Part shown: piece after piece, positions 1-8,300 of the stretch
Layout: each line of letters starts with the position of its first letter
Numbering within the stretch: position 1 is the stretch's first letter
Virus record (IMG/VR): IMGVR_UViG_3300044948_000402
Location: 1 to 31,960 of that record
DNA length: 31,960 bases
DNA from: a virus
Direction: 5' to 3' (one strand)
Notes under the pieces: model-generated
Told to the model about the DNA's origin: nothing
What the model saw: the letters and a program-made list of their open reading frames with translations, nothing else
Databases searched by the model: none
Position numbers and translations under genes: made by a program

Positions 1-20
1 GGGATTTTAGCGCGATTCTC

Positions 21-39
21 TTGACGAAACATCAAGACC
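21..39 (+). promoter_or_regulatory. Phage leader/promoter motif, copy 1
   Basis: The stretch TTGACGAAACATCAAGACC lies 16 bases before the ATG at 56. It shares the core ACGAAAC-[AG]T-[AC]AAG with five other plus-strand sites at 2987, 3704, 20047, 20800 and 24815, each directly upstream of a gene or RNA. Its role as promoter or leader element is inferred from position and repetition. Confidence 0.6.
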
Positions 40-55
40 GTGAATCTTCGCGTTC

Positions 56-631
56 ATGCACATCAAAAACATCGACGAGACATTTCCCGCCCCCGGCTAT
101 TTCCGACTTTGCAACGACGACGGAGAGTTCCGCGTGCTCGATGCCACTGGCCGCCGCTATCGCTTACGGCCTGAGTCTGGCACTCCTGTTGTCGGAGTCG
201 CCGCCACTGGCACGATCAACCCTGCTGGCGCAGACAACTCGATCCTCTACACCGCCATCACCGCAGGTGCCGCAGGCAACGGGATCACGATCACCTACCT
301 CATCAGCGGCGTCGGCTCTGCCGTCCTCACCGTTGTCACCACTGACCGCAACATCGTCGTCACTGCTGGCAGCGCGACTATCGCCTCCGCTGTCGTCACG
401 GCCGTCAATGCTGATGCGACTGCCGCCGCTCTCGTCCTAGCTGCCGCGTCCGGCACCGTCACCGGCGCAATCGCTGCCGTGGCCGCAACCAACCTCACCG
501 GAGGCGTCAATGCCACCACCGCGAGCAAGGGCGACCAGATGATTGATGGCGACTACCTCTACACCGCTACTGCCAACGTCGCCATCAGCTCCACCTCGGG
601 CTGGGAAAAATCCGCCGTAGCTGCGGTCTAA
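56..631 (+). CDS. Putative phage structural protein (191 aa)
   Basis: The first complete gene encodes 191 residues. The N-terminal 45 residues are mixed and polar. The rest is an Ala/Val/Thr/Gly-rich beta-type sequence with the pattern NIVVTAGSATIASAVVTAVN followed by NLTGG near residue 145. As I recall, such segments are common in phage tail, fibre or capsid-decoration proteins, but the exact family was not identified. The ATG at 56 is chosen because it follows motif copy 1 by 16 bases and because an overlapping frame starting at 21 has out-of-frame composition. The gene sits just upstream of the packaging genes, consistent with the end of a structural module in a circularly permuted map. 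The structural role is an inference. Confidence 0.6.
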   Translation: MHIKNIDETFPAPGYFRLCNDDGEFRVLDATGRRYRLRPESGTPVVGVAATGTINPAGADNSILYTAITAGAAGNGITITYLISGVGSAVLTVVTTDRNIVVTAGSATIASAVVTAVNADATAAALVLAAASGTVTGAIAAVAATNLTGGVNATTASKGDQMIDGDYLYTATANVAISSTSGWEKSAVAAV

Positions 632-658
632 TGATAATTCTCCAGCGGTCCGCGCTGG

Positions 659-686
659 CTGTCAGGTGAGTTGTTACACCTGACAG
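659..686 (+). promoter_or_regulatory. Perfect 10-bp stem hairpin
   Basis: CTGTCAGGTG pairs perfectly with CACCTGACAG across an 8-base loop. The hairpin sits between the structural gene and the 48-residue gene. No T-tract follows, so it is not a typical intrinsic terminator. It could be an operator, an RNA-processing site or an mRNA-stabilising structure. Confidence 0.6.
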
Positions 687-733
687 GCTCATACACTCAG
701 ACCCGGCGAGAGCGGACACCGGGAAATTTTCTT

Positions 734-880
734 ATGGATGCACCCGAATACATCACCGCGTTGGCCGAGGACATCAAAGAGACGATCGACGCCTATCGCG
801 TCACTCATGGCCTAACGCTCGCCTCGGTTGTAGGTGTTCTGGAGGTGGTCAAGGTGGAGTTGATGCAGGAGGCGGAGTGA
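734..880 (+). CDS. Small hypothetical protein upstream of terminase (48 aa)
   Basis: This 48-residue, mostly helical protein begins MDAPEYITALAEDIKETIDA and ends in an acidic tail. An in-frame upstream start at 671 would fall inside the 659-686 hairpin, so the ATG at 734 is preferred. The stop TGA (878-880) overlaps the terminase ATG at 880 by one base, implying translational coupling. The last codons carry AGGAGG, the terminase ribosome-binding site. Its position before terL is that of a small terminase subunit, but it is much shorter than known TerS proteins and no helix-turn-helix is evident. No function is assigned. Confidence 0.65.
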   Translation: MDAPEYITALAEDIKETIDAYRVTHGLTLASVVGVLEVVKVELMQEAE

Positions 881-2619
881 TGGACATCGCCGAGCTTATC
901 AAGGAAGCCGCTAAGTGGGACACCGCCGCTTGGATGGAGACAGGCGGGAAGATCGCCGATGACTCAGGCAACATCGTTAGCCCAACATGCAACGAGTTCC
1001 AACGGGACGTTAGCGACATCATCAAGTGGTGCCACGAGAACGAGCGTCCATGCCGAATGATTATTCTCAAGCCTCGACGCAAAGGAAGCTCAACCGTTTC
1101 AGTGGGTGCTGGATACACGCGATTGCAGGCACAGCGCGCAACAGGGTGCATAGCGGGTGGATCACACTACCAAGGCGGCAAACTGTTCGACATGCTCAAG
1201 ATCTACGCGAACAACGACACGATCAACCCGAAGACGTGCAAGGTGCAGGACATGGTGGCGCGATTCAACAATGGATCGAGCATGGACCGGATGACGCTTG
1301 CCAACGCTGCGGCTGGTCGATCAGGTGGCTATCAGTTCCTCGTCGTTACGGAAATGGCCTTGCTGTCAAACGAAGGCGTCGCCAATGCCCCGGAAGTGGT
1401 GAGCGGCCTACTGAAGACGGTGAAGTTTCTGCCGGATACCATCGTTATCCTTGAATCCACGGCATCCGGCGCATCCGGCGACTACTACGACCGGTATCAG
1501 CGGGCGATCACGTTCGAGGAATTCAAGGCCGGACAGAACGGTTACATCAAAGTGTTCTATCCGTGGTTCTCATTCAGGGACTCGCGCACCGATCCAGCAG
1601 GCGAGGCGATTACTAGCCCTGCCGACTACACCAGCTTCGAGAAGGAATATGCGGAGAAGTGGGAGCTGGATCTATGGCAGATGGCATGGATGCGGATGAC
1701 TCTGCGTGACGAGTGTAATGGAAACTTCGACAAGTTTCAGGAAGACTACCCAAGCGACGAGTTCAGCGCATTCCTTCGTTCAGGCCGTGGCCGCTTCAGT
1801 ATCGAAGGACTCGCATACCAGGACAAGCGCGCTCGCGAGAATCCGCGTGAGTTCGGAGTGCTGGAGTATCGCCCCGGACCTGACCGCGTGCAATGGGTGG
1901 CGACGACCGAGCAGCAAGCGCGGGTGGTTCGATGGGAGCAGCCGCGAATCGGATGCCGGTATCTCATGGCGATTGACCCGATGACCGGTGCCAGTCAGAC
2001 AGGCGGCGATGACCCCGACAGCCATGCGGTGTTTGTGCTGCGTGCCGGATTCTTGCAGCACGGCGTGTGGAATGAGCCGGCGGTAGTCATGCGGAATATG
2101 CTCCATGCGGACGGGCAGAGGTTTGGCGATTGGTGTGACATCGACGTGCTCGAAGAAGAAGTCTGGCGGATGGCGCGCCACTGGCAGGCGTTGATCGTTC
2201 CCGAAATGAACATGGACAGAGGGTTGGTCGAGCTGCTGAAGCTGCGTGGCGACGTGGATATTTATCAACGCGAGATGTTCAACCGGCGCGAGCAGACGAA
2301 GACGACGGCACTCGGATGGATGACAGATCTGCGGACGCGACCGATGGTGATCGAAGGACTGGCACGGATGATCCGGGAGGCAGGCCGGGGGCAGGTGAAC
2401 GAAGGCATCGAGATCCGTTGTCCATGGGCGATCAAGGAGTTGCGGAATTTCATCGTGAAGCCGAATGGGCGGAGCGAGGCAGCGACGGGGCATCACGATG
2501 ATGCCGTGCTTGCGCTTGGATTTGGAAGCTATTGCCTGGACTCAGCGATTCCTTATCAGGAGCGGGTGAGGGAGTCGTATATGCAGCGGGCGGCGGTGAA
2601 GAGAAATCAATGGTCATGA
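880..2619 (+). CDS. terL: Terminase large subunit (packaging ATPase/nuclease, 579 aa)
   Basis: This is the DNA-packaging motor and headful or end-cutting nuclease. It acts on concatemeric phage DNA at the portal. Residues 65-71, PRRKGSS, occupy the place of the variant Walker A typical of large terminases. FLVVTEMA (about 153-160) occupies Walker B, with Thr-Glu where Asp-Glu is common. ESTASGASGDYY from residue 192 matches the coupling motif. The RNase-H-like nuclease domain shows a candidate metal-binding Asp at 366 (MAIDPMTG) and HHDDA at 538-542. The ATG at 880 is preferred over the in-frame GTG at 877 because AGGAGG at 867-872 lies seven bases upstream. It overlaps the next gene. Length and motif order fit a complete TerL. 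Confidence 0.92.
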   Translation: MDIAELIKEAAKWDTAAWMETGGKIADDSGNIVSPTCNEFQRDVSDIIKWCHENERPCRMIILKPRRKGSSTVSVGAGYTRLQAQRATGCIAGGSHYQGGKLFDMLKIYANNDTINPKTCKVQDMVARFNNGSSMDRMTLANAAAGRSGGYQFLVVTEMALLSNEGVANAPEVVSGLLKTVKFLPDTIVILESTASGASGDYYDRYQRAITFEEFKAGQNGYIKVFYPWFSFRDSRTDPAGEAITSPADYTSFEKEYAEKWELDLWQMAWMRMTLRDECNGNFDKFQEDYPSDEFSAFLRSGRGRFSIEGLAYQDKRARENPREFGVLEYRPGPDRVQWVATTEQQARVVRWEQPRIGCRYLMAIDPMTGASQTGGDDPDSHAVFVLRAGFLQHGVWNEPAVVMRNMLHADGQRFGDWCDIDVLEEEVWRMARHWQALIVPEMNMDRGLVELLKLRGDVDIYQREMFNRREQTKTTALGWMTDLRTRPMVIEGLARMIREAGRGQVNEGIEIRCPWAIKELRNFIVKPNGRSEAATGHHDDAVLALGFGSYCLDSAIPYQERVRESYMQRAAVKRNQWS

Positions 2620-2978
2620 GAAGCGTTCGGAAGAAACTCACCCGGAAGGATTTAAAAGAACTCCCACTCCGCCCATACCCCGGCATGGTGTTCGTCACCA
2701 AGAGTCGGAAGGCGTTCGAGCGTGCAGCGATGGAGTTGTTTGGGCGCGAAGAAGACCTCAGCGGGAAAGCCGGGAGGTTTCTTATGGAGCCGTCATGGTA
2801 TCATCCGCACACGTCGCTGGTCTGGTATTCGAGCCATGCGGTATTGGCGCACGAGCTGGCGCATGTGATCTTCGGTATCTTTGACGCAGTAGGGATTCGC
2901 GCCGAAAGCGGGAACGAGGAGCCATTCTGCTATCTATTGTCGCAGTTGTTTATGGAGGCTACGGAGAAGAATGGTTGA
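2610..2978 (+). CDS. Small HExxH putative metallopeptidase-like protein (122 aa)
   Basis: The protein has a basic N-terminus and a zincin-like motif HELAH at residues 81-85, followed by NEEPFCYLL with Glu103/Glu104 as a possible third metal ligand. Small phage proteins of this type (HExxH followed by a downstream EE and an aromatic/Leu helix) occur next to packaging genes. Their biochemical role is unknown to me. The ATG at 2610 is chosen because GGTGAAGAG ends six bases before it. The ATG at 2616, which forms an ATGA overlap with the terminase stop, is an alternative. Longer starts at 2532 would only read the terminase gene out of frame. Peptidase activity is inferred from the motif alone. 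Confidence 0.72.
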   Translation: MVMRSVRKKLTRKDLKELPLRPYPGMVFVTKSRKAFERAAMELFGREEDLSGKAGRFLMEPSWYHPHTSLVWYSSHAVLAHELAHVIFGIFDAVGIRAESGNEEPFCYLLSQLFMEATEKNG

Positions 2979-2986
2979 CATCCACC

Positions 2987-3004
2987 ACGACGAAACGTAA
3001 AGAC
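2987..3004 (+). promoter_or_regulatory. Phage leader/promoter motif, copy 2, before tRNA block
   Basis: ACGACGAAACGTAAAGAC ends four bases before the mature 5' end of tRNA-Met. Because the downstream product is untranslated RNA, this copy favours a transcriptional role over a ribosome-binding role. A TTGACA at 2975-2980 with a 17-base spacer to TAAAGA (2998-3003) also resembles a sigma-70 promoter here, but the other copies do not preserve that arrangement. Confidence 0.6.
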
Positions 3005-3008
3005 GTTC

Positions 3009-3082
3009 AGCGCGGGTGACGAAAGGCTAGTCGGGACTCTCATACGGTTCATTACTCGGTTCGATTCCGAGTCGCGCAACCA
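3009..3082 (+). tRNA. tRNA-Met (anticodon CAU)
   Basis: A full cloverleaf folds by hand: acceptor AGCGCGG/TCGCGCA, D stem GAC/GTC with a loop containing GG, anticodon stem GGACT/GGTTC with loop CTCATAC, variable loop ATTA, T stem CTCGG/CCGAG with loop TTCGATT, and encoded CCA. The anticodon is CAU at 3041-3043. Position 1-72 is an A-A mismatch. The anticodon stem lacks the three G-C pairs of initiator tRNA, so elongator Met is most likely. A lysidine-modified Ile(CAU) tRNA cannot be excluded. Confidence 0.85.
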
Positions 3083-3156
3083 AAAGGGCTTGTCGTTTGA
3101 TTGCACTGTATTTGGCAGCAACCGATTCTGATTTCAAGCGACTCGCCCACCAAATA

Positions 3157-3234
3157 CCCAGAATAGCTCAGCAATGAGAGAGCGGCGGAATTCTAAACCG
3201 CAGGTCGTCGGTGCAATCCCGACTTCTGGTCCCA
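3157..3234 (+). tRNA. tRNA-Arg (anticodon UCU), divergent
   Basis: The acceptor CCCAGAA/TTCTGGT has a C-U mismatch at 1-72. The D stem is GCTC/GAGC, the anticodon stem GCGGA/ACCGC and the loop ATTCTAA gives anticodon UCU. The variable loop is AGGTC, the T stem GTCGG/CCGAC, and CCA is encoded. The T loop TGCAATC has G at position 55 instead of U, and the D loop lacks the usual GG pair, so the elbow contacts are altered. There is an A-A mismatch at 31-39. A TTTTT run follows the CCA. It would read AGA codons. Confidence 0.78.
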
Positions 3235-3246
3235 TTTTTAGCAACA

Positions 3247-3260
3247 GCGGGAAGCCCCGC
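3247..3260 (+). other. Small hairpin upstream of tmRNA
   Basis: GCGGG pairs with CCCGC across the loop AAGC, between tRNA-Arg and the tmRNA 5' end. It may separate or mark processing of the two RNAs. No T-tract follows. Confidence 0.35.
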
Positions 3261-3269
3261 AACCATAAT

Positions 3270-3697
3270 GGGCCACTTCCGGTTTCGACAGAACAGAAGG
3301 CCCTCACGATAGCATGCAGAGGTTGATCGGTTGGCCTCTTAAAAGCCGATCACGAATCCAAATGGCAAACATCAGTTCGCCCCGACCGTCGCAGAAGCCG
3401 ACGCCATCCTTGCCCGTTTCGGTTATGCCGAAGCTGGTGAACTGGCCGCAGCCTAAGCCTCGGAAGGTAACGGTCCCCGGAATGATCCGATAACTGGGAG
3501 ACTTCAAAGCGGATCAAAAGACAGTCTGAGTCCTGCCGATGATTCAGTGGTGGAGGCTATTGGAAGAATCGAAAGATGAAGCCAGTCGCCCTCAAGGACT
3601 CCGGCCGCCTTGTAAAATCCGGGTTGGAGATAAGCATGTTTGAAGTTGTGAGGAGAATCAGTTCTGGACAGGGGTTCGACTCCCCTGTGGTCCACCA
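3270..3697 (+). ncRNA. ssrA: tmRNA (transfer-messenger RNA)
   Basis: This is a one-piece tmRNA of about 428 bases that would rescue ribosomes stalled on truncated mRNA and tag the product for proteolysis. The 5' end GGGCCAC pairs with GTGGTCC at the 3' end, followed by A-CCA. TTCCGGTTTCGACAG matches the conserved 5' tmRNA block. GAGG-TTG-ATCGG-TTGG-CCTC and AGCCGAT form the PK1 pseudoknot. TAAGCATGT and the T arm AGGGG-TTCGACT-CCCCT are conserved 3' elements. The best tag frame runs from about GGC at 3364 to TAA at 3454-3456. It includes QFAPTVAEADAILARFGYAE and ends GELAAA, giving about 30 residues, long for a tag. The resume codon is not certain. CCA is encoded and TTTTT follows at 3698. 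The gene lies within phage genes, so it is probably phage-encoded. Confidence 0.93.
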
Positions 3698-3703
3698 TTT
3701 TTC

Positions 3704-3719
3704 TTGACGAAACGTAAAG
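3704..3719 (+). promoter_or_regulatory. Phage leader/promoter motif, copy 3
   Basis: TTGACGAAACGTAAAG begins seven bases after the tmRNA CCA end and ends 19 bases before the ATG at 3739. Copies 1, 3 and 6 share a TTG immediately before ACG and leaders of 16 to 19 bases. Copies 1 and 3 also share TGAATC in the leader. Confidence 0.6.
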
Positions 3720-3738
3720 TTCATGAATCGTCACAGGC

Positions 3739-5304
3739 ATGGCAGCCAAGGACGAAGACATTGGAGGAGTGGGGCAACGCGCAGCAGGAGCCGTTGCGGC
3801 GAACAAGCTGGAGATTGTTGAGGGCTATCCAGGCAAGGAGAAGAAGAAGGAGGAAAAGAAGAAGAAAGGTGCCGTGAATCAGATCCAGCCGCCGACCGAT
3901 GACGGAGTGGTGAAAGATCCGAAACTCTACGCGAAAGCCCGCGCCAAGCAGTCGATGTTTTCAGGCTCCGGGCGTGTGATTACGCCGGGGAAAGACGGCA
4001 ACGACCGCTTCCAAGGCCGGTATCAGATGGGCCGTTTTGCAGGCAAGACGCCGGAAGAGGCGGATGAGATTTTTGAAAGGACATACGAAAAAGCCACCCC
4101 CGCCCAGCGCGAGGTGTATGCGAAGAAGGCCGACCCCGGCGCAGGCATGGCCCCGAGCGAACGAGCGAAGCAGTTGAAGCTGCAACGGGACAAGGAGGCG
4201 AAGGAGAATCCGGTTCCGCAGGCGAATGCGAAGGACGAGAAACCCGCCCCCGGCGCTGACTTCGAGAAGCTCACCGTATCCCGCCCACACAATTTCAACA
4301 TGGATGCCTCGGGACTGGCCACCGGTCCTGATGGGAAGATCAACGCGATTGGCGATGGATCTACGAAGGATGGGAAGTGGATTGCTGCACTTGGAAACGA
4401 CGCAAGCCCGTTTGCCGCGATGGACGCGAATCCATACTCCCAAGCCGCGAAAGACGTTGCGAAAAATCAAGCCCTCGCCACCGAAAACACGGCACGAGAA
4501 AAGGCGACAGCCGAAAGGACCGCCCAGATGAAGAGCCAAGGTCAGGCCGCCGCCGTAGGACTTGGGGTCCAACCTGCTCCGACTGTCGGACCGCCAGCAT
4601 TTGTCGGACCGCCAGCTTCAGCAATGAATCCCGCGCCCAACGTCCAGCCCAACGTCCAGCCCGCCGCTGCCGCAGTTACATCTGCCGCTACTCCCTCCGC
4701 ACCCCCGTTCGTCGGACCACCCGCCCCCGCCCCCGCCCCCGATAGCAAATACGATTTTGAACCCGGCGAAGGCAAAGAACTCACAGGCATGGTCGGAGGC
4801 CGCAAGACCTACACCAAGGCTGACACGTTGTATGGCGCAGCGAAGCCGCCGATGGCAGCACCGTCGCTTGACGCCATGCGCGCCGACTACCAAGCCCGCA
4901 ACCAGAACGTCGCTGCCGCCGACCGCGCCTTGCCGTCGTCACTGAGAACCCCGACGGCACCAACTCCCGCCGCTCTCCCGATGCGCGGACCCGCCAGCCA
5001 ACCAGCGGCCGTCACCGCGCCACGCGCAATCGTGAAGCCGAACCAAGACGTGATGAATCAGCACGCCTCTGCCATGGAACGCCAGCACGCTTACGGCGCA
5101 GATCCGGCACTGGCCAAGGAAACGCAAGGGATCTTCAACAATGCCGACGTGAACACCCGGAACGCCATCGGCGGTCAGGTGGCACTCCGGGCGCAGGGGA
5201 TTGACAAGCCGGCCATTCAGAAGCCGCAACCAGTCTCCCAGCGCGTAGTCGCCCAACGTCCGGCCACGCCGGAGGAACTGCGGACCGGTAAAGCGAGAAT
5301 TTAA
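3739..5304 (+). CDS. Pro/Ala-rich hypothetical phage protein (521 aa)
   Basis: The protein is not recognised. Residues about 33-44 are a Lys/Glu-rich stretch (KEKKKEEKKKKG). Residues 70-125 look globular (FQGRYQMGRFAGKTPEEADE). The middle is long and low in complexity, with repeated VGPPA-type units around 278-335 and Pro/Ala/Gln runs. The C-terminal third is also rich in Ala, Pro and Gln. The ATG at 3739 follows motif copy 3 and gives a whole ORF. The gene directly precedes the giant polyvalent gene and shares its Pro/Ala linker style, so it may be an internal virion or ejected protein. That role is inferred from position only. Confidence 0.6.
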   Translation: MAAKDEDIGGVGQRAAGAVAANKLEIVEGYPGKEKKKEEKKKKGAVNQIQPPTDDGVVKDPKLYAKARAKQSMFSGSGRVITPGKDGNDRFQGRYQMGRFAGKTPEEADEIFERTYEKATPAQREVYAKKADPGAGMAPSERAKQLKLQRDKEAKENPVPQANAKDEKPAPGADFEKLTVSRPHNFNMDASGLATGPDGKINAIGDGSTKDGKWIAALGNDASPFAAMDANPYSQAAKDVAKNQALATENTAREKATAERTAQMKSQGQAAAVGLGVQPAPTVGPPAFVGPPASAMNPAPNVQPNVQPAAAAVTSAATPSAPPFVGPPAPAPAPDSKYDFEPGEGKELTGMVGGRKTYTKADTLYGAAKPPMAAPSLDAMRADYQARNQNVAAADRALPSSLRTPTAPTPAALPMRGPASQPAAVTAPRAIVKPNQDVMNQHASAMERQHAYGADPALAKETQGIFNNADVNTRNAIGGQVALRAQGIDKPAIQKPQPVSQRVVAQRPATPEELRTGKARI

Positions 5305-5310
5305 TAACGG

Positions 5311-5352
5311 GCATCCCCGATAGGATGCAAACGACCGCCGGTGGATTCCGGC
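5311..5352 (+). promoter_or_regulatory. Two adjacent hairpins before the giant gene
   Basis: In the 67-base gap between the 521-residue gene and the giant gene there are two inverted repeats. GCATCC/GGATGC spans 5311-5328 with a 6-base loop, and GCCGG/CCGGC spans 5337-5352 with a 6-base loop. Neither has a T-tract. They may modulate translation or read-through into the giant gene. No copy of the ACGAAAC motif occurs here. Confidence 0.4.
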
Positions 5353-5371
5353 ACCAACTCAATGAACACTC

Positions 5372-8300
5372 ATGGATGATGAAATTTTCCGCCAGAAAGG
5401 GCCAGGCGTTGCGCGTGGCGAAGCCGTCGATGCGAATCCGAGTGAACGGAGTGGTGGCGGAGGGTCCGGCACACCGATTTGGAAGTCGTTTATCACCAAT
5501 GAATCCATCAACAAGCGGGACCGCGTAGCGATTGCCAACGAGCAGCGGGCGATCGCATCGAAGGACAACGAATCTTCCGCTCCCCACGAAACATGGGGAG
5601 GCGACAATGGCCGCCTACTGAGAAAAACCCGCAACGGCATCGAGCAGTTCGACGCGGAACTCTACACGGAAGATCCGAACGTCGGCGGATTCGCTCGCAA
5701 GAGTCTGTTTGACCGCGAGAAACGCACGGCGGCCGCCGAATACGACTCGCACGCTTTGCGGTTGGAAGATCCGGCGTTCAAGGCGAAGCAGTTGAGCAAG
5801 AAGGCTCGGGAGGACATCGAGCTGGAGGGTTCCGTGCTGGCGGAGACCGATCCTCGACACAAGCAGCTCAAGGCCCAACTCGTCGCCGACGACGAATACC
5901 GCGCCGAGCGCGCCGACTTGGAGCAGCGGAAATACGACGCCAAGGTCAAGGCGACGAATCTTGGCAACACCGACCATGAATCATGGTGGTCAAGCCGCGA
6001 GGCACCTGCCCCGGTTGATCCGGTGCAGACCGCCGTTGCTCAGCGTGATGAAGCCGACGCCGCCGATCAGTCGGCGATGGAGGAAGAGAAAGCGTTAGGT
6101 CAGGAATTAGCTGGTGGAGTTCCCGCCGCTCGCTTGCAGGAAATTCAGGCGCGTCAGGCGGAAATCTCTCAAGCCCGCGCAGTGGCCGGCGAGAAGAAGG
6201 TGGAGGCGGGGCAGGCGATTGAGGGGGTGAAGGCCGCAGCGGAAAAAGAGAAGCCGTTTTTTGGAATGGGCGATACCGTTTCAGGCATTTGGGATGCGGT
6301 TAAAGGGCTTGGTGTCACTGCCCCTGCTGCATTTTACCAGTTAGTCGAGGGGATGGAACGCCCCGACACTTACTCTGAATCCGCCAAAGCCGCGTTCGCC
6401 GAGGCGGATGCGTTCAACAAGGAGATGCAGGCAAAGACCGCGGCGAATCAAGCGGCGGGAACAAGTTCATCGGTGGGTGAAAGTTTCCGCGAAGCTGGTC
6501 AAAGCCTTGGTTTCACGGCTGGAAGCATGGCCGCAGCAATTCCCGCTTCTATCGCCGGGGCAAAAGCGGGTGCCGCAACTGGCGCAAGTATTGCCGCAAT
6601 CGCTGGCTTTGCCGGACCCCAAGCCGCAACTCCCGAAGAAATTGTAACCGTCCCCGTTGGTGCTGGCCTTGGCGGCCTTATTGGTGGCGGTGCCGCTGCT
6701 ATGGCCGCGTCTGGAACAGCGGCCTATCGCATGGCCGGGGCGTCGTTCCTCAACGAATCATTCCAAGCCCTTGAAGCGGAGTCCATGCGTAAGAGCGGGC
6801 GGGCGATGAACGAGGAGGAAAAGCAATCGGCATACGAGTCTCTAATGCCTATCGCGCAGAATACCGCGCTTTGGGAAGCTGGCCCCGAGGCGGTCGGCAA
6901 CGCCGTTTCTCTTGGCGCTGGTAAAATCATATTTGGGTTAGGTAAGCCACTCATGGCAAAATTCATGGCAACTGCTGGCGGAAAAATCGCCACAAAAGCC
7001 GGAGCTGCCGGAGCAGCGCTTGGAACCGAGCTTGCCACGGAAACCATCACGCAGGTTGAGCAATCCGCCGACCAACAGAAAATGCAAGAAGTCGTTGCTG
7101 GACGTGATCCAAGCACGGTTTCCGCCAACTGGTCTGCTGGAGGCGTTGTCGAGGCGTTCAAAGAAGTTGCACCACAAACCCTTGCCCTCATGGGCTTAAT
7201 GGGTGGTGCTGGCGGCGCTGTCAAAATTGCATCCAAGGGAGTTGATGCACTCAAAAGCACCAACGAAGGAGACGCAGCAGTCAAAGCGACAACCACAGCC
7301 CTCCGCGCCATCGACCCCGAAGCCCCCGCACCATCGGCGGATGAAGTGGTCAGTGCCGCGAGCATCGTGAATCCGAACCGTGGATTTGAAGGATTTGCCG
7401 AAGGCGTCCGGATGGAACGGGCGATGAAGATCATTTCGACGGAAGACGACGCATCGCTTGCTGCCGCTGAGGAGGCGCTGACAGCCGCCAAGGCGTCAGG
7501 TGACACGAATGCAGTCACGCTCGCCGAAGAGGGCAAGGCGAAGGTGCAGGGACGAGCCGAGGGCGTCCGGGCGGTTCTAAAGATCGCCGCTGGCAAGCGG
7601 TTGGAAGATTTGACTAAAGCCGAGCTGGCATCGCTTGGATTCAACGAGGGGGAAAAGGGAAAAACTCCCACCCCGATGTCCGACGAGGAGCTGGCGAAAG
7701 TCGGGTTGGATGATATTCAGGTCACGTTGAGGGAAGATCCGGAGACGGAAGCCGTCGATCTAATCATCAGAGACGCCGCCATCAAGCGGGTGACATCCAT
7801 CCTCCCCGCCGCCGCCAACTTCGTCACGAACGAAGAGACGGCGATTGCAGGCGCGCAGAAGCGGAGGACTGAGGCGGCCGAGGCCGCGAAGGCCGCGAAG
7901 ATTTCCGGGCAAGCCCCGGCACAACTTTCCACGGAGCAGCAGAATGGTGAGCAGGGAGATCCTGCTACGGGTTTGCAATTCCCCTTAGAAACAAATGCGC
8001 CCGTGGAAACATTTTTTGACGTGCCGGTCCGCACTGGTCCGCCCGTCCGAGTTCAGGCGAATTCGCCGCAGGAGGCTGAACTAGCCGTCGCTGGCATGTT
8101 CGCCCCGCATGAGAACGGCGTGTTGCCGAATCAGGCGGTGGCTGTCGCCCCCAATCCAAATGCACTACCAAATCAACCTGCCGCAATTGCCCCCGGAGTC
8201 GCCGGAGGAAATCCAGTCCCGAATCCGGCAGCGGGAATTCAGCCGTTGGTGGAGGGAAGTTCAGCAACTCCGATCGCTGCCGATCCCGGCACCGGAGTTC

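Noticed and set aside
2975-3003. A sigma-70 promoter (TTGACA, 17 bases, TAAAGA) before tRNA-Met
   Set aside because: The -10 match is weak and the arrangement is absent at the other five motif copies, so it is noted only as a possibility.
3304-3806. Two minus-strand frames over the tmRNA
   Set aside because: The bases are fully explained by conserved tmRNA elements.
5325-5528. Short ORF over the start of the giant gene
   Set aside because: Composition is out-of-frame and it overlaps the hairpin region and the giant N-terminus without support.
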